Shown piece by piece: positions 11,201 to 21,848 of a stretch of DNA of 64,000 nucleotides; position 1 is the stretch's first letter; each line of letters begins with the position of its first letter. Below the pieces are notes generated by a model that worked only from the letters and a program-made list of their open reading frames with translations, made no database searches and was not told where the DNA came from. Source of the stretch: Symbiodinium natans (taxonomy: Eukaryota; Sar; Dinophyceae; Suessiales; Symbiodiniaceae); assembly GCA_905221605.1 (NCBI GenBank), contig CAJNDS010002512.1:624360-688359 (forward strand), written 5' to 3'. A program made the position numbers and the translations under genes.

Positions 11201-13386
11201 TTGCTGCATTTACCGTGTCGGAAGAAGCTTCCAGGAGCGAAAGTCCAACAAATAAAAGTCTTCAGTATGGGAAAGCCAGCGAAAATCACAAGGGACCTCC
11301 AGGCCCGTAAGACCCCAACTTTGGAGCTTTCAGGAACAAGTTCGTGGCCAACCTCCTCGATCAAAGCAATCCAGGAGCAGCGAAGGCCCAGCCGAAGGGG
11401 TCGGGTTAGATGGTCTATAGGACTCTGTTAGGAGCCAATCAGATAGTTTAGGTAGTTACACCTTGGCCGGAGCTCTCGGCAAGCAGCAGATAGGCAGAGG
11501 TCGATCGCTTCCTACAGACGTTCAAGGTCAGCCATCACTTGGGGTGGGTCCTCGCAATCCCACAGCACAACTCCACGGCTTGTGGCGGCCGAATATGAAG
11601 CGAAACCGCGGACACAAAGCCACAAAACCAAGGACCTTCAACCTGCAGGGCTAAGCAAAAAGAACACCGACCCCCCCCCCTCGGGTGAGACAGACCACAG
11701 GCAGGGCCAAAGGAAACCAGGGAAGGCGCCCAATAACCTAGCGAAAAGCTCAGCGCCACAGGGTTCTAGCAAAAGGGTGCGTGTTCTTTGGGGTTCGGAG
11801 ACTAAACATTGGCCAATGTAGCCCAGATCAGGTGCATGCGAAACATACTTCAATGCTTTCCGCCAAGTGTGAGTGCGCCAAGTGTTTCGAGTCCTTTGCA
11901 GGAGAAGGGCAACTACAGGCCAAAGCTTCTTGGCCGGATGGAGTGTAAAGCTTCTAAACTTCATCTTCGCGATCCATGCATTATTTGGCATTTTCAACCA
12001 CAGTTCAATCACTGCAGCCTCTGAAATTCTGAGCGATGACGGTCGTGATGTTGTGTCCGGCCTGCAGCTTAATTTGCATCGGCTCAGGCTACCTAGCCAC
12101 TAGGCGCATAGCGACCTCTCAAAGTGTGGGCCAGCTATGTTCCCATCGTTCAAAACAACGAAGGTTACGGACTCCAGAGATTCAACAAGCAGGTCGGAAC
12201 TGCTAGTTGTTTTCATGGTCTACATCATCGGCATCGTCGGCACTCTTGGGTTAAGTCTCCCCCACCTAACTTGACATATCCAGCCGTGATCACCTTTCGG
12301 CAACCCGCTAATGGAACGGAACGTTGGGACATCCTCAAGGTTGCATGAGAGGGGGGCTGTTCTAGCTGCAGCTGCCATGGCGACTGCGGCTCTAGTGAAT
12401 GGGGCTCACCATGGTGGCTACGCAGTCGACCGGGTGATGTTCCCTGTACCTGCGTACAACGAGACTGCAGCAAACTTCAACAGTACCGTGCTCCTTGCCT
12501 GAGAAATTGCGAGAGCGAGAACAATCAAGATTTGCACGCAGCAAGGCTTGCTGTCCGGCTAGCGGGGATTTGCAAGTAACTTCCTGGAAGCTAGCTGTGT
12601 GCTCCAACAAGTTTAAGCCTCAAGTTATATGGGTTGGTGGTCTCTTTAAGTAGGGTTTCTGTTTTATGGGGGCATCTATTCGGGGTTCCTATTAGGGTAT
12701 CTAGAGGCTATACTCAGGTATAAGGGTAACAGGCAAGGAGGCCACCGGCCTTTCGAACTCAAGTGCAGTACGGACGGAACAACGTGTCATACAATGCCCT
12801 CGTTTAGTTCAGGGTCTGAGGTCCTGAGGTTGCCAGCCTTGGCACACGTAGAGCGGTCCCACGTCTTTCCACCAAAAGGCCAACATTTCCACGTCCACGT
12901 CGGACCTTCGCTTCTTAAGCATTCGATGTCTCATGGGGGCTTTGTGACGATTGAGCCTTGGAGATGCATACGACAATATCCATAGAAATCCTGGCGTAAG
13001 TTCAAGAACCCTGTATTAGTTTTGGGAATTTTTGGGAGTGGGGATGCTGTCTTGTGTGTGCGCGCGTCCATTCATATAGTATGTATACATGCACATCATG
13101 TATGAGATCTTGCTATGCAAGCTCGATGACATAAGTCACGAACTTGACTGGCACCTGCCTTGAGAGTTGCAAGTTCTGCAACACGTGGAAGCCGTGGTTG
13201 ACAACCAGTTATCTAAGGAACCGACAGGACGAAGCTTGACTCGCGTGTTGCGTTCGCAGATGCATGTCGCAGTGTCGAAGCTTGTGGCTACATGACATTT
13301 CATGCGACGGTGATGTTGTCCAAACAGTTTTCGAGCAAGCGTTGAACTTATGCTGATATACTGGTTTTTCCTCAGATCTTTCTCAG
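5263..13386. other. long stretch without recognised genes
   Basis: About 8 kb of mid-GC sequence with many short open frames on both strands and no splice-compatible chain of coding islands that I could assemble. Short isolated islands (for example 12371-12501) are noted separately. A C-run lies at about 11667-11676. Real small exons may be missed. Confidence 0.45.
12371..12501 (+). CDS. weak exon-like island, possible N-terminal segment
   Basis: The frame reads an alanine-rich hydrophobic run (AAAAMATAALVNG) followed by HHGGYAVDRVMFPVPAYNET and stops at 12500. It resembles a cleavable signal peptide followed by a short mature segment, but no family is recognised and no partner exon found. 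Confidence 0.2.
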
Positions 13387-13476
13387 TTGACTCAGTTGTG
13401 TGCTATGTCTCTGCGCAACGTCTTGGACAGGAGGAGCAGCCTGACTTGAACGATGTCGTATTTGCTCTCCAAGAAG
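13387..13476 (+). CDS. possible histone-fold (bromodomain-associated/TAF-like) exon
   Basis: The exon follows a good acceptor (TTTCTCAG) and ends at GAAG|G before GTGCGG. It reads SAQRLGQEEQPDLNDVVFAL with a Tyr a few residues upstream. The pattern Y-x3-A...(Q/R)xxPxLNDVxxALxE is that of the second half of the bromodomain-associated (BTP) histone fold in TAF3/TAF8-type TFIID subunits. That domain pairs with another histone-fold protein in transcription initiation. Start phase is 1 and end phase is 1. No flanking exon could be joined. An unrelated helical exon is the alternative. Confidence 0.35.
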
Positions 13477-13978
13477 GTGCGGGTCCAACATTTTCCTTCT
13501 TTGCTAGGGCACATGGCTTTCCAGGGGCATATGAGGACTGGACCCTGGCCCTTGTCCTTGACACACCATCACGAAGTCGACCCTCAACCTCAGCCTCAAC
13601 CTCAAATTCGCAGGGTCCACCATGTCCCCCAAACGCCCAACTTGTGCCTTATAACATCTGTGCCAAATCTGTGCCGACCGAGCACTTGAATATCTGCCTC
13701 CCGTAACGGTGTGCGGATCCTCAATCTTCAGTGGTCTTGAGTGCACCAAGCTTGGGCTCAGCATTGGGATGCATTGGGTTGGAAGCTACACTGGTTTGCT
13801 CACCTGTGTTCCCTCAACTGCTGAGCCGAAATCGCTGCAGGCGTGCAAGCTCGTAGATCAAGGTTCCAGATCGGACTTGAAACCTTTGGGTGCGACCTTT
13901 TGCCAGCATAAATCAAAAGTGTATAGCCACGACAGGCGCATCGCAAGCGTCATCCATTGTAAAGTGACGACCCTGCTG

Positions 13979-14065
13979 CACTTCACGAAAAGCATGCGCA
14001 CGGCCCTGTCGGGAGCACGATCCGAGGGCCAAGAGCGACGACAGTTCTGCACTTTTCGTGAAGTG
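13979..14065. repeat. 14-bp perfect inverted repeat
   Basis: CACTTCACGAAAAG at 13979-13992 and its exact reverse complement at 14052-14065, with a 59-bp loop. No poly-T follows, so it is not terminator-like. It may be a small foldback or chance. Confidence 0.85.
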
Positions 14066-14220
14066 TGCGCGCGCGACTGAGACAAGAGCCCGAACTCCCA
14101 AAGTCGGATGGCGCAGACCATCCAGAAAAGTCTAGAAGAACAAACGAAAACACAAGTCCCTACAAGTCCCCTCTCCATTTCCCCCCCGTTAAGCCCAGCT
14201 AGACGTTGACATGTTTCATC

Positions 14221-14258
14221 AACCCTAAACCGTCCCTAAACCCTGAACCCTAAACCCA
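14221..14258. repeat. degenerate telomere-like CCCTAAA units
   Basis: Four to five imperfect CCCTAAA units (CCCTAAACC, TCCCTAAACCC, TGAACCCTAAACCC). Another pair lies at 14379-14394. Confidence 0.85.
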
Positions 14259-14899
14259 AACCAGAAAGATGTGGAACATTCTGCCTCATTGCCAATTCCC
14301 TGCCATGTGGACATGCAGTTCAGCCATGCGGGCGGCAAAAAATAACCCAAACCAGGCCAGCTATGCGGGACGAACAAAAAACCCTAAACCCTAAGCTTGG
14401 TTGAACGGTTTTAACTCCTTGAAGTTGGCAGAGGCGAGCCGGCGCAGCGGCGCTGGGCGCTGGATCTGCTTGGGGCGGCGGCAACAGAAAAGCCGGCACT
14501 GGGCGGCTGGGCAAAAACGACATGCTTTAGGTGTAGTGTAATTTCCTAGTGTACTTTTACGCCTCCTTCTGCTAGTTCCACCCGAGCTACTGTTATGTTT
14601 GATGGGTTTTTGGCGTTGTTTTGCAGTCGGGCTGGGTTTGGTTAACTTGGCGTGGTAGCCCAATTACAGTTTTCGACGTTTGGCTGTTGCATTCGCTGGG
14701 CGATGTTCTTGCGGTCCTTAGGCGCTTGGATTTGGATACTCTTCCATGGGCTGGTCTAGGGTGCAGGGTCCCCGTCTCCTAGAAATGCAGGTTGTGCTTT
14801 GTCGGACTTGTGCGGCCTTCCGAGTTTCAAAACCCTCGGCAAGCTCATGAGCTCTGCAATGCCCACGGGCCCCATGATGTCCCATCACGCAACCTCCAG

Positions 14900-17800
14900 T
14901 CCTCGAGCTGACGAAGCTGCTTCTGCAGAGCCTGGAGGACGAGGACCCTCGGGACCCTCGGCCGTGTTGGAAGGAAGGGGGAGTGTACCAAATTGTGGGC
15001 AGGTCTTGTCCTGGGCGCATTGAACAAGGGATCGCACGCTCAGTTTTTCAATCGTCTAAATGCACTTGTGCTCTTCGCAGTTCAGGGTGCGAAGGGCTTC
15101 AGCATCTGAGAAGTCTTTGGGACGTTCGGGTTTGGTTGAAACTGGAGTGCAACAGTATGCGCCCTGTTCGTTCGTGCGCCCACACAGATGTGTTGTATCC
15201 AAGCACCCAAGCGGCAAGAAGGCATTCCCCCAAACTCTCAGCCAAGCCATGAGCGCGTTGAGCGCCGGTGGCAGAAACACAGAAGGTCCCAAGAATCACT
15301 GTGTTCGCCCGAGCACCGGCGCTTTCGTTAGTTGAGGGTTTATGGGAGTAGGCTAGGTAACCTTGCAACGAGTCTGCCCGAACCTGCCTGACTGCATGTC
15401 TCCTGATTATCTTGTCCTATATACTTGGTTCGCTTCTTTCAGCCTATTCAGTATGCGAGAATCTCGGCATGTTGTTAGATAGAGCCTGCTACTGCTAGAG
15501 CCAGGCAATGCAACCTGCACTTGACGCGATTATTCAAGGGACTCACGAATCATGAAAGACAGGGGTCTTGTCTTCAATGTGCCCATCAACCTTTTCAGTA
15601 CAAAGCCCGGAAACCTCAAAAAACGACCGACGAGCACGCAAAGTCGCATGGATGAAATCAGGTCAAGAAGGCTGCGGTGCAGGTGGTCGGCCAGCTGGGT
15701 GAGCATGCGGGCGAACACACCCATGAGACTTGGAATGGAACTCCTTCGACTCGCTTGAATGAGACATCAACTGCCGGGGTGTATGCGGCGAGTTTGACAG
15801 GCCCTTGCCTCCCCTCTAGGATCGAAACCCATAGCTGAAAGAGACGACAACTAACAGCAACTGGCAAGGAAATCCTCGACTTCCTCAAGGATGCCGATCC
15901 CGACATGCCCTGAGCTCAGACGTCGGCAGTCTCGGAGCAGTGCTCGCATGCCGCCCACTCAAGCAATCCCCCCCGAACTCCGAATCCTCGCCCCAACTTG
16001 GATCGTAGACATCCTCCCATACCCCTCAGGCGGGCCACAGCCGCCAAAGCCTTGGGGGACATCGGTGCCTGGCAGTATCTCGAAGAGCTGAGGCCGGAAG
16101 CCTCCACCCAAATACCAGGGTTGCCTCAGAGGCTAAGCTTCAGCCGGTAGCACGCAGTATCAAAACACAATTGCATCTGCCTCATTTGTAGCACTGGCGA
16201 GCTCGGTGGCCTTCGCCCAGCTGGCATGGCATTGGGGTTACTAGGAATTTCGTGTTTTGGGCAGGTACATCTTGGGTTGGACTTCTCGACCTGGGTGGAA
16301 TGTGACAGTGAGTTAAGTTACGGGTCTTGAAGTTCAAGTGCAAGAGCGGTGTCAAAGCGCACAACTCTCATCGCTGATTGAGATGTAAGAGTCATGCCCT
16401 GAACTATCCTCATTTTGTTCTTGCTCTACGCACTTGTAGCTCGAGCCAACGTTTTTGAGCCTGTACACTAAGCGTGAACACCCCCCCCCCCCCCGGAAAC
16501 GTATGACAGAAGCCGGATGCACAACTCCACAGCCGAGAGCCCTGATTCGACTGATCCTGCAATGAGAAACCCCAAAATCTCCCATGCAGGCCGCTGCTCT
16601 CCGATCCAAGTCCCTCAGTCGTCCGTGCGGCTTTGGGAGCAGCAGCGTGGAGCGGCAGCAGTTGCTTAGGATCTACGGCTCAGGGTGGCTCAGGGTTGAG
16701 ATGCATCCAGTCACGATTGAGAATCAGCAGTGGGGCTGCTAGGGTCCAGGCTCCTCCACCCTCCAAACAACACACCCAGAGAAGGCCCAGCTTCCCTTTC
16801 CAGATCAAAGCAGTTGTAAAGTTTTCAGCTGGGTGAGAGACGACTCTGCGTTGAGAGCTGCCCTGGGAGCTCACCAGCCACCGCCTCTAAATCTAAAGTT
16901 TGCAATGCATTGCAGTGAGCTAAACGCCACAAGCCAAGTGCCCAAACTAGTGATAGCAGGCTGCTAGACTAGACAGGGTGCAAGCAAGAACCTCCTTCAT
17001 TTGACCTCTGCCGCTTGGCTTGCCGGAGTTTGCGAAAGTCGAAACCCTCAGGAAGTGGGGCGAGAACAGCCAGCAGCTTGCAACTGCCATCATCGGGTGC
17101 TTCAGCAACACTGCACGAGGACGAAGAGATTGCGCTCAGTCAAATGTGCTGCGTTCGATGGCGTGACTACTACAGCCCTCCATCGCCCCTTGCGACCTCA
17201 CATGCCGTATTTCAGAGGCCAAAAAAGTCACGAGCACACAACTTTGCAGAAGGGAGCATTCTAAAGCCTAAAGGCCAAGATGAGAAAAACAGCAGCAACT
17301 CAGCGAGCAGGATCAGCAAGTAAGAGCTGCTCTTGCCAATGTTCAGGCCAGTTCAGGCCAAGAGGTTCCTCGAGTTCCTCCCGAAGAGCCTGTCCCCTAA
17401 GAACCCCCCCTCGGTGACATTCAGAGTGGAAGTTCATTGATCTTTTCAGCAGCGCCACAGTCTCAGTAGCACCACCAGTTGCAATTGTGTGACCGTGGTG
17501 CTGAGCTTCAGCCTGTGAGGAGTCCGTTGCGATGCGGTCAAGGCGCTCGGGTTGCCTTACCAAGCTAGACGTCGATTTGGATTGAAGGGCTTTTAGAACC
17601 TGGAACCCGGCTTTGGGACCTGATCTCTTGGGTTCAGGGCGCATTGGTGCTGTAACGCAAGGATCTATTGGCATTCTGGTGGCATCGGCGTCGAAGGGAA
17701 GAGCATGACGAGTCTAGTGAATAGTTGCCTCAATGCCGACTCGGAACAACATCCAAGTTTCACAGCCCCTTCAGCTTCAGCGTTGCTCAAACCTTTGGCG

Positions 17801-20800
17801 ACTGCCTCACATTGCTTGTGCATTTCAAATCCCTCGCTGCAAAAACATCTGCGAGTGGAATTTTCCTTGCAAAGTCCTTGGCCCAGCTCCGTGAGACTCG
17901 GCCAGGCGCTCGTGGCCTGGGCCGCTGTGGGGGAGCGGCTGGCAGGTGCCTTGACAAACATTTGCCTCCAAGGGGGTGGTTTGCAGCTGTTCCACTCGCA
18001 GGTCTACATCCATCAAAAAACCTTTGCTCAACCCCCTCAACTTCTAGCATTTCTCCTCGCTACCATCACCATCAGAAGCCCTAGCTAGAAACCCTGAGCA
18101 GGGTGGCAAGACAATGGAGCTGAAAGCCCTGAGCAACCGGAATACCCTTCCTTTGTGCCTTGCAGACCCAGGACACGTGGCAGAAGTCCTTGGCGACTCG
18201 GACAATGCCACAAGAGAGGCTGCAGTGGCTTTCTTCGCTGCTGCAGGCCCAGCTCATTGTTGCAAGGTATGCAACTTCTACACATTCTACTCCCAAGAAA
18301 CTACCCAAGCAGGCAATTTGAGGGTCGAACCTGGAATGAAGTTTCCCAACCCCAGATCCTGAAAGAACAGCTTGCCACGAAGCGGACACCCTTTCGAACG
18401 TCATTTGGACCCGCCAGTTTTTTGGAATGCGCCGGCCTGGCCGGAAGATTTCTCCTGGAGTGGGGCGCGTAGAGGAAACGTCTCACTTTAAGGCAGTCCT
18501 GGGACTGCAAGTGCAGCATCTCCTAAAGCAAGCCCCTGGCAAGTGAGAGGGGGGGCGAGCCTTCTACGCCGTTAATGATATGTGTGATTCCCAAACCTAA
18601 ACCCTAAGCCCCTACTTCATGTTGAAGTGTAGAGAGGAGCCCGGGCTGCCCGGCGGGGGGCCTCTACAGCGGCGAGCCACCTTTCGGGGCTGCGGCATGG
18701 CAGCGAAAGAGTAGGCCACAAAGTGAGGCTTGTGGGGTTGGGGCTCAAAAGTCGCCTTTGAGGTTTGGGTTGTGGGCGTACCCATTGAATGTGCGGGACG
18801 GATGCGTGAATCATGATGGAGGCAATGCTGCACGCAATGGATTGGCAAAGGTCGGCGGCCGCGGCGGCTGTCGCGTTGGGGCACATGCGGGCTTCGAGCT
18901 ATGCTGGGCAGGTGCCAGGGCATGTGAGTGCGACTGGCCAAGTCCCAGGCCGCTCTAGCTAGATAGCCTTGGGCGAGACAATGTCTCCAAGGGTGCAGAG
19001 TCAGTGGAAGATTTGCAGTCACGCTCGTTGTTCATTCGACGTGGAGTCGGTTCTCGGGGGGGGGGGCTTCTTGGGGTCAGGTGTACGTACAGACTACTGT
19101 GTTATCACCTCTACATGTAGTCCCAGCAATTCCTGACATACTTCCGCAGTGGTCTGTGACTATGTGAATTTCGACGCATGAAGCTGCCTACGGAGTACGG
19201 GATGCGAAGTCGCTGGCATCCAGGACACTGCCACCAGCTGCTGCCCAATGCCCACGAAAACCTGATGCATCCAAAAGCTGAGAACATCAACCTCAACCTC
19301 ACCCCAACCTCAACCCCAAAATTCTACATCCTTCTATGCAGCCGAAATCTCCAGTAACGTTAATTTCCGACATGTCCGCAATGTTGAAGAAATGCGTGCA
19401 TAGGCTCGAGGTTCCCCCCCCCCCCCCCCCCGCGCCCCCGACGTAGCGAAGACCAGTGAGGAACACACCTCGGAGCCAAAGTTTTGAGAAGTGTCGAGGA
19501 AGATCTTGGGTTGCTGCAGGGGGTTGAACCCCCGAAGTATGACACCTCAAAGCGAGCTTCCGACGTCTCCTGCACCTGTAAAGGTCGCCTCGCTCTTGTC
19601 CGCCGCGGAAATCCCCGACGTCTCCTTGTCCCTGGGCCTTGTCGGGAAGAATTCTTTTCGGGAGCTCGTTGCAAGTGTCGGGCCAAAAGCCGAACATGGG
19701 GCCGTGCTATGCTGTGAATGTCCGCAATCCGAAGCATGACTTTGGTTCAATAGGTTGCCTCACAAGAAGTAAGGTCCCTCAGCGCCGCTGGCCAGGAGCG
19801 ACCGGGCTCAAATCTACAGGAAATGCACATGACAGTGAAACCCATCGGATCCTGTTATCATTGAATTGACGGCTCCATTCCATGTGGCGCAACATGTGTG
19901 GGTATGCAATGTCCATGCGAAAGTCAATCAGTTTTGTTTTGGCAGCGCGCTTTGAGGGAGAAGTTGGGAGGGATGCTCAAGCACCGCATCCTTCGAGCCT
20001 TCGCCCCCTCAAAATGCCCCCTTACGAACCAAAGGCCAACACTCAGTGCCCAGCCTCATGAGCCTAAAGTGCGCCGCCGAAAGTGAGCTTCACTGGGCAC
20101 CGAGGTCCCGCGTTCCCGTCGAGTTGCGGAGGTGGGACTTCCCTCGAAGAAACAACTTTTCGGGGCCACCGGTGAGTCCTACCCCCCCCCCCCCTTGCAG
20201 AGTAGGACTGCAGAATTGCCGACCGCAGCTGGCCTCAAACAACCCCAAGCTTCGCCCTGAGCCCCAAAGCCCTCAACCCTGTACAGTTTACAACGAGCTT
20301 GCCTACGAAAGCCATCAACGGTGTGGCTCCGATGTTTTTTTGATAAGCCTGGACCCCTTTGACATATTACGGACCGCCATATTTTTTTGAATCACTTACG
20401 ACATATCGACACCATAATGTTTTAAGCCTGACTCGCCAAATGCGGTTCGAGTGTCGGGCTGTTGCCGGCAATGTGTGTGTGTGTGTGCTTTAGTTTCACG
20501 GGATCTCCTTCGGCTCCTTCTGCCGAATGAGCCCCCCAGCTGCCACACCTTGCCAGGCCCGAATGTGGGGCAGCAAGGTCTTTGATGCTGATGGGTGCGG
20601 CCGGGGCGGAACACGCCGATTCTCGGCCGAGCTGTATGACTCAGCGGCATATAGTGGGTGACTGAGCAAATCGTTGCATTTGGCGCTTCGGGTGGTCCAG
20701 CCAGAATCCCGTTGACCATGTTTTGCCAGGTGTAGGTGTGTCAGCGAAGTTCTCCGGGCCACGTTCCTCAGATTTTTGCGTCAGGGCACGCGGCGAATTA

Positions 20801-21848
20801 CATGCAGACTTGTTTTTTTTGGAAATGGCGTTGCGCATGAGATTGCCGGAGCCAGAGGCTTTGTAAAGTTGAGCCGGCAGGGCCGAACTTTCGAGAATGA
20901 CCATGTGCTAGACCTCAAAACTGATCCACGCCCCAAGCTTGCCCCAAGCTTGCCAACCCTTTCTAGATCGTCGAGTTGTGGGGTGATGATCGTAGCCCCA
21001 AATCCGACTTGCCTGCGAATTCGACGAGATGAGGACGCTGTGGCGGCCCTCTTGGTCGATCCAAAGGGAACCCCCGAGTCGACGGCTTCCTGGCTGCTGC
21101 GCCCGCTGTCTTGTGAGTAATTGCAGCTACTTAGGCTGCTTTAGGGCGCGTGGTATCTCATCGTATCCTCCATGGCTGAGTGACCAGCAGGGCTTCGTGG
21201 CTTTGTGCGCTGCCCCAACTACATGCCACAGTAGTTCCAGGTGTGCGGGGGGATCAGGGGTTCAGCACCCCTCGAATTCAGGGAACACCCTGACAGTGGG
21301 TCCACAGCGGGCACTTGTGACCCATCCTGACTTTCAGGCTTCGCTCATTCGGTCTCTGGCCGGCATGGGGGATGCGGCCCTCCGTCACAAGGGGCAGCTC
21401 TGTTTGCATGGTTCTCTGCCTAGTCTTGATTTGAGTTTGCGGGTTTGACTGAGGCAGTGAGAATAATCTTCCATGCTCACCCTGACAAGTGCATCCAGAA
21501 GCCGCTCGCATGCGTCTTTGTCATTTTAGGCCCACCTGATTTGGGACCTGAATGCTGGAATCCAAGAAATCCCAGCTCCCAGACGCCCTTGTTGGTGTTG
21601 AATCTCAGTTTTCGTGGGGCCTCGTCCCATCAATGTGGGCACTGCTTTACTTCGCTGGTGTACAAAATGCAAAATCTTCGGGCTTTTGCCCAAAGGCCAT
21701 AGACCCCCGGAAAAAAAGCCGTGGCCCGCGTTCTCAAGCCTTGTCTCTTGGCCTTCCTCCAACACCTAGGAAAATCCAGTCCTTCCTGGAGTATCCTCAC
21801 GCTTCAGTGCGAGAAGCTGCCTGTCATGGAGTGGGTCTTCTCGCTCAG
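14900..21848 (+). CDS. HEAT-repeat protein, partial, at least eight exons
   Basis: HEAT repeats are paired helices that form solenoid scaffolds, as in importins and PBS-lyase-like proteins. Exons read: 14900-14952 (LLLQSLEDEDPR), 15662-15710 (VKKAAVQVVGQLGEHA), 15858-15906 (GKEILDFLKDADPD), 17887-17945 (SVRLGQALVAWAAVGERLA), 18166-18266 (LGDSDNATREAAVAFF), 18822-18911 (RSAAAAAVALGHMR), 21034-21112 (DAVAALLVDPK) and 21770-21848 (FLEYPHASVREAACHGVGLL). Exons 1-6 join in phase without a stop, and seams 1/2 and 3/4 complete HEAT repeats (DEDPR+VKKAA, DPDI+SVRLG). Donors are GA, GC, GC, GT, GT, GT; exon 8 ends at a GA donor. Exon 7 is weaker, and an exon is missing between 7 and 8, whose helix resembles importin-4/5. 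Both ends of the gene are unknown. The HEAT call is firm; the biological role is not determined. Confidence 0.72.
14953..15661 (+). other. predicted intron 1 of the HEAT gene with a GA donor
   Basis: The upstream exon ends CCTCGG and the intron begins GACCCT and ends ATGAAATCAG. Joining restores an uninterrupted HEAT repeat in phase 0. Inside are unremarkable sequence and short open frames on both strands that I treat as shadows. Confidence 0.5.
15907..17886 (+). other. predicted intron 3 of the HEAT gene, GC donor
   Basis: The intron begins GCCCTG and ends TTGGCCCAG. The exon leaves AT and the next begins C, giving ATC and continuing the helix. Contents are a 15-bp C-run at 16480-16494 and nothing else recognised. 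Confidence 0.5.
18912..21033 (+). other. predicted long intron of the HEAT gene
   Basis: It starts at a GTGCCA donor. It holds CAACCTCAACC-like repeats (19287-19316), C-runs at 19414-19431 and 20181-20194, a G-run at 19056-19066 and a GT microsatellite at 20471-20488. A possibly coding island at about 19540-19690 could not be joined in phase. A further exon may be hidden here. Confidence 0.35.
19414..19431. repeat. poly-C tract
   Basis: About 17-18 consecutive C, followed by CGCGCCCCCG. Confidence 0.95.

Noticed and set aside
15530-15906. Minus-strand frames (for example LADHLHRSLLDLISSMRL)
   Set aside because: They are antisense shadows of the + strand HEAT exons at 15662-15710 and 15858-15906, which join in phase with others.
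21445-21702. HPDK in an open frame (FHAHPDKCIQK), as if the J-domain partner of the 406-450 exon
   Set aside because: It lies 21 kb away inside another gene's span, without flanking J-domain residues; one HPDK by chance is expected in six frames of 64 kb.
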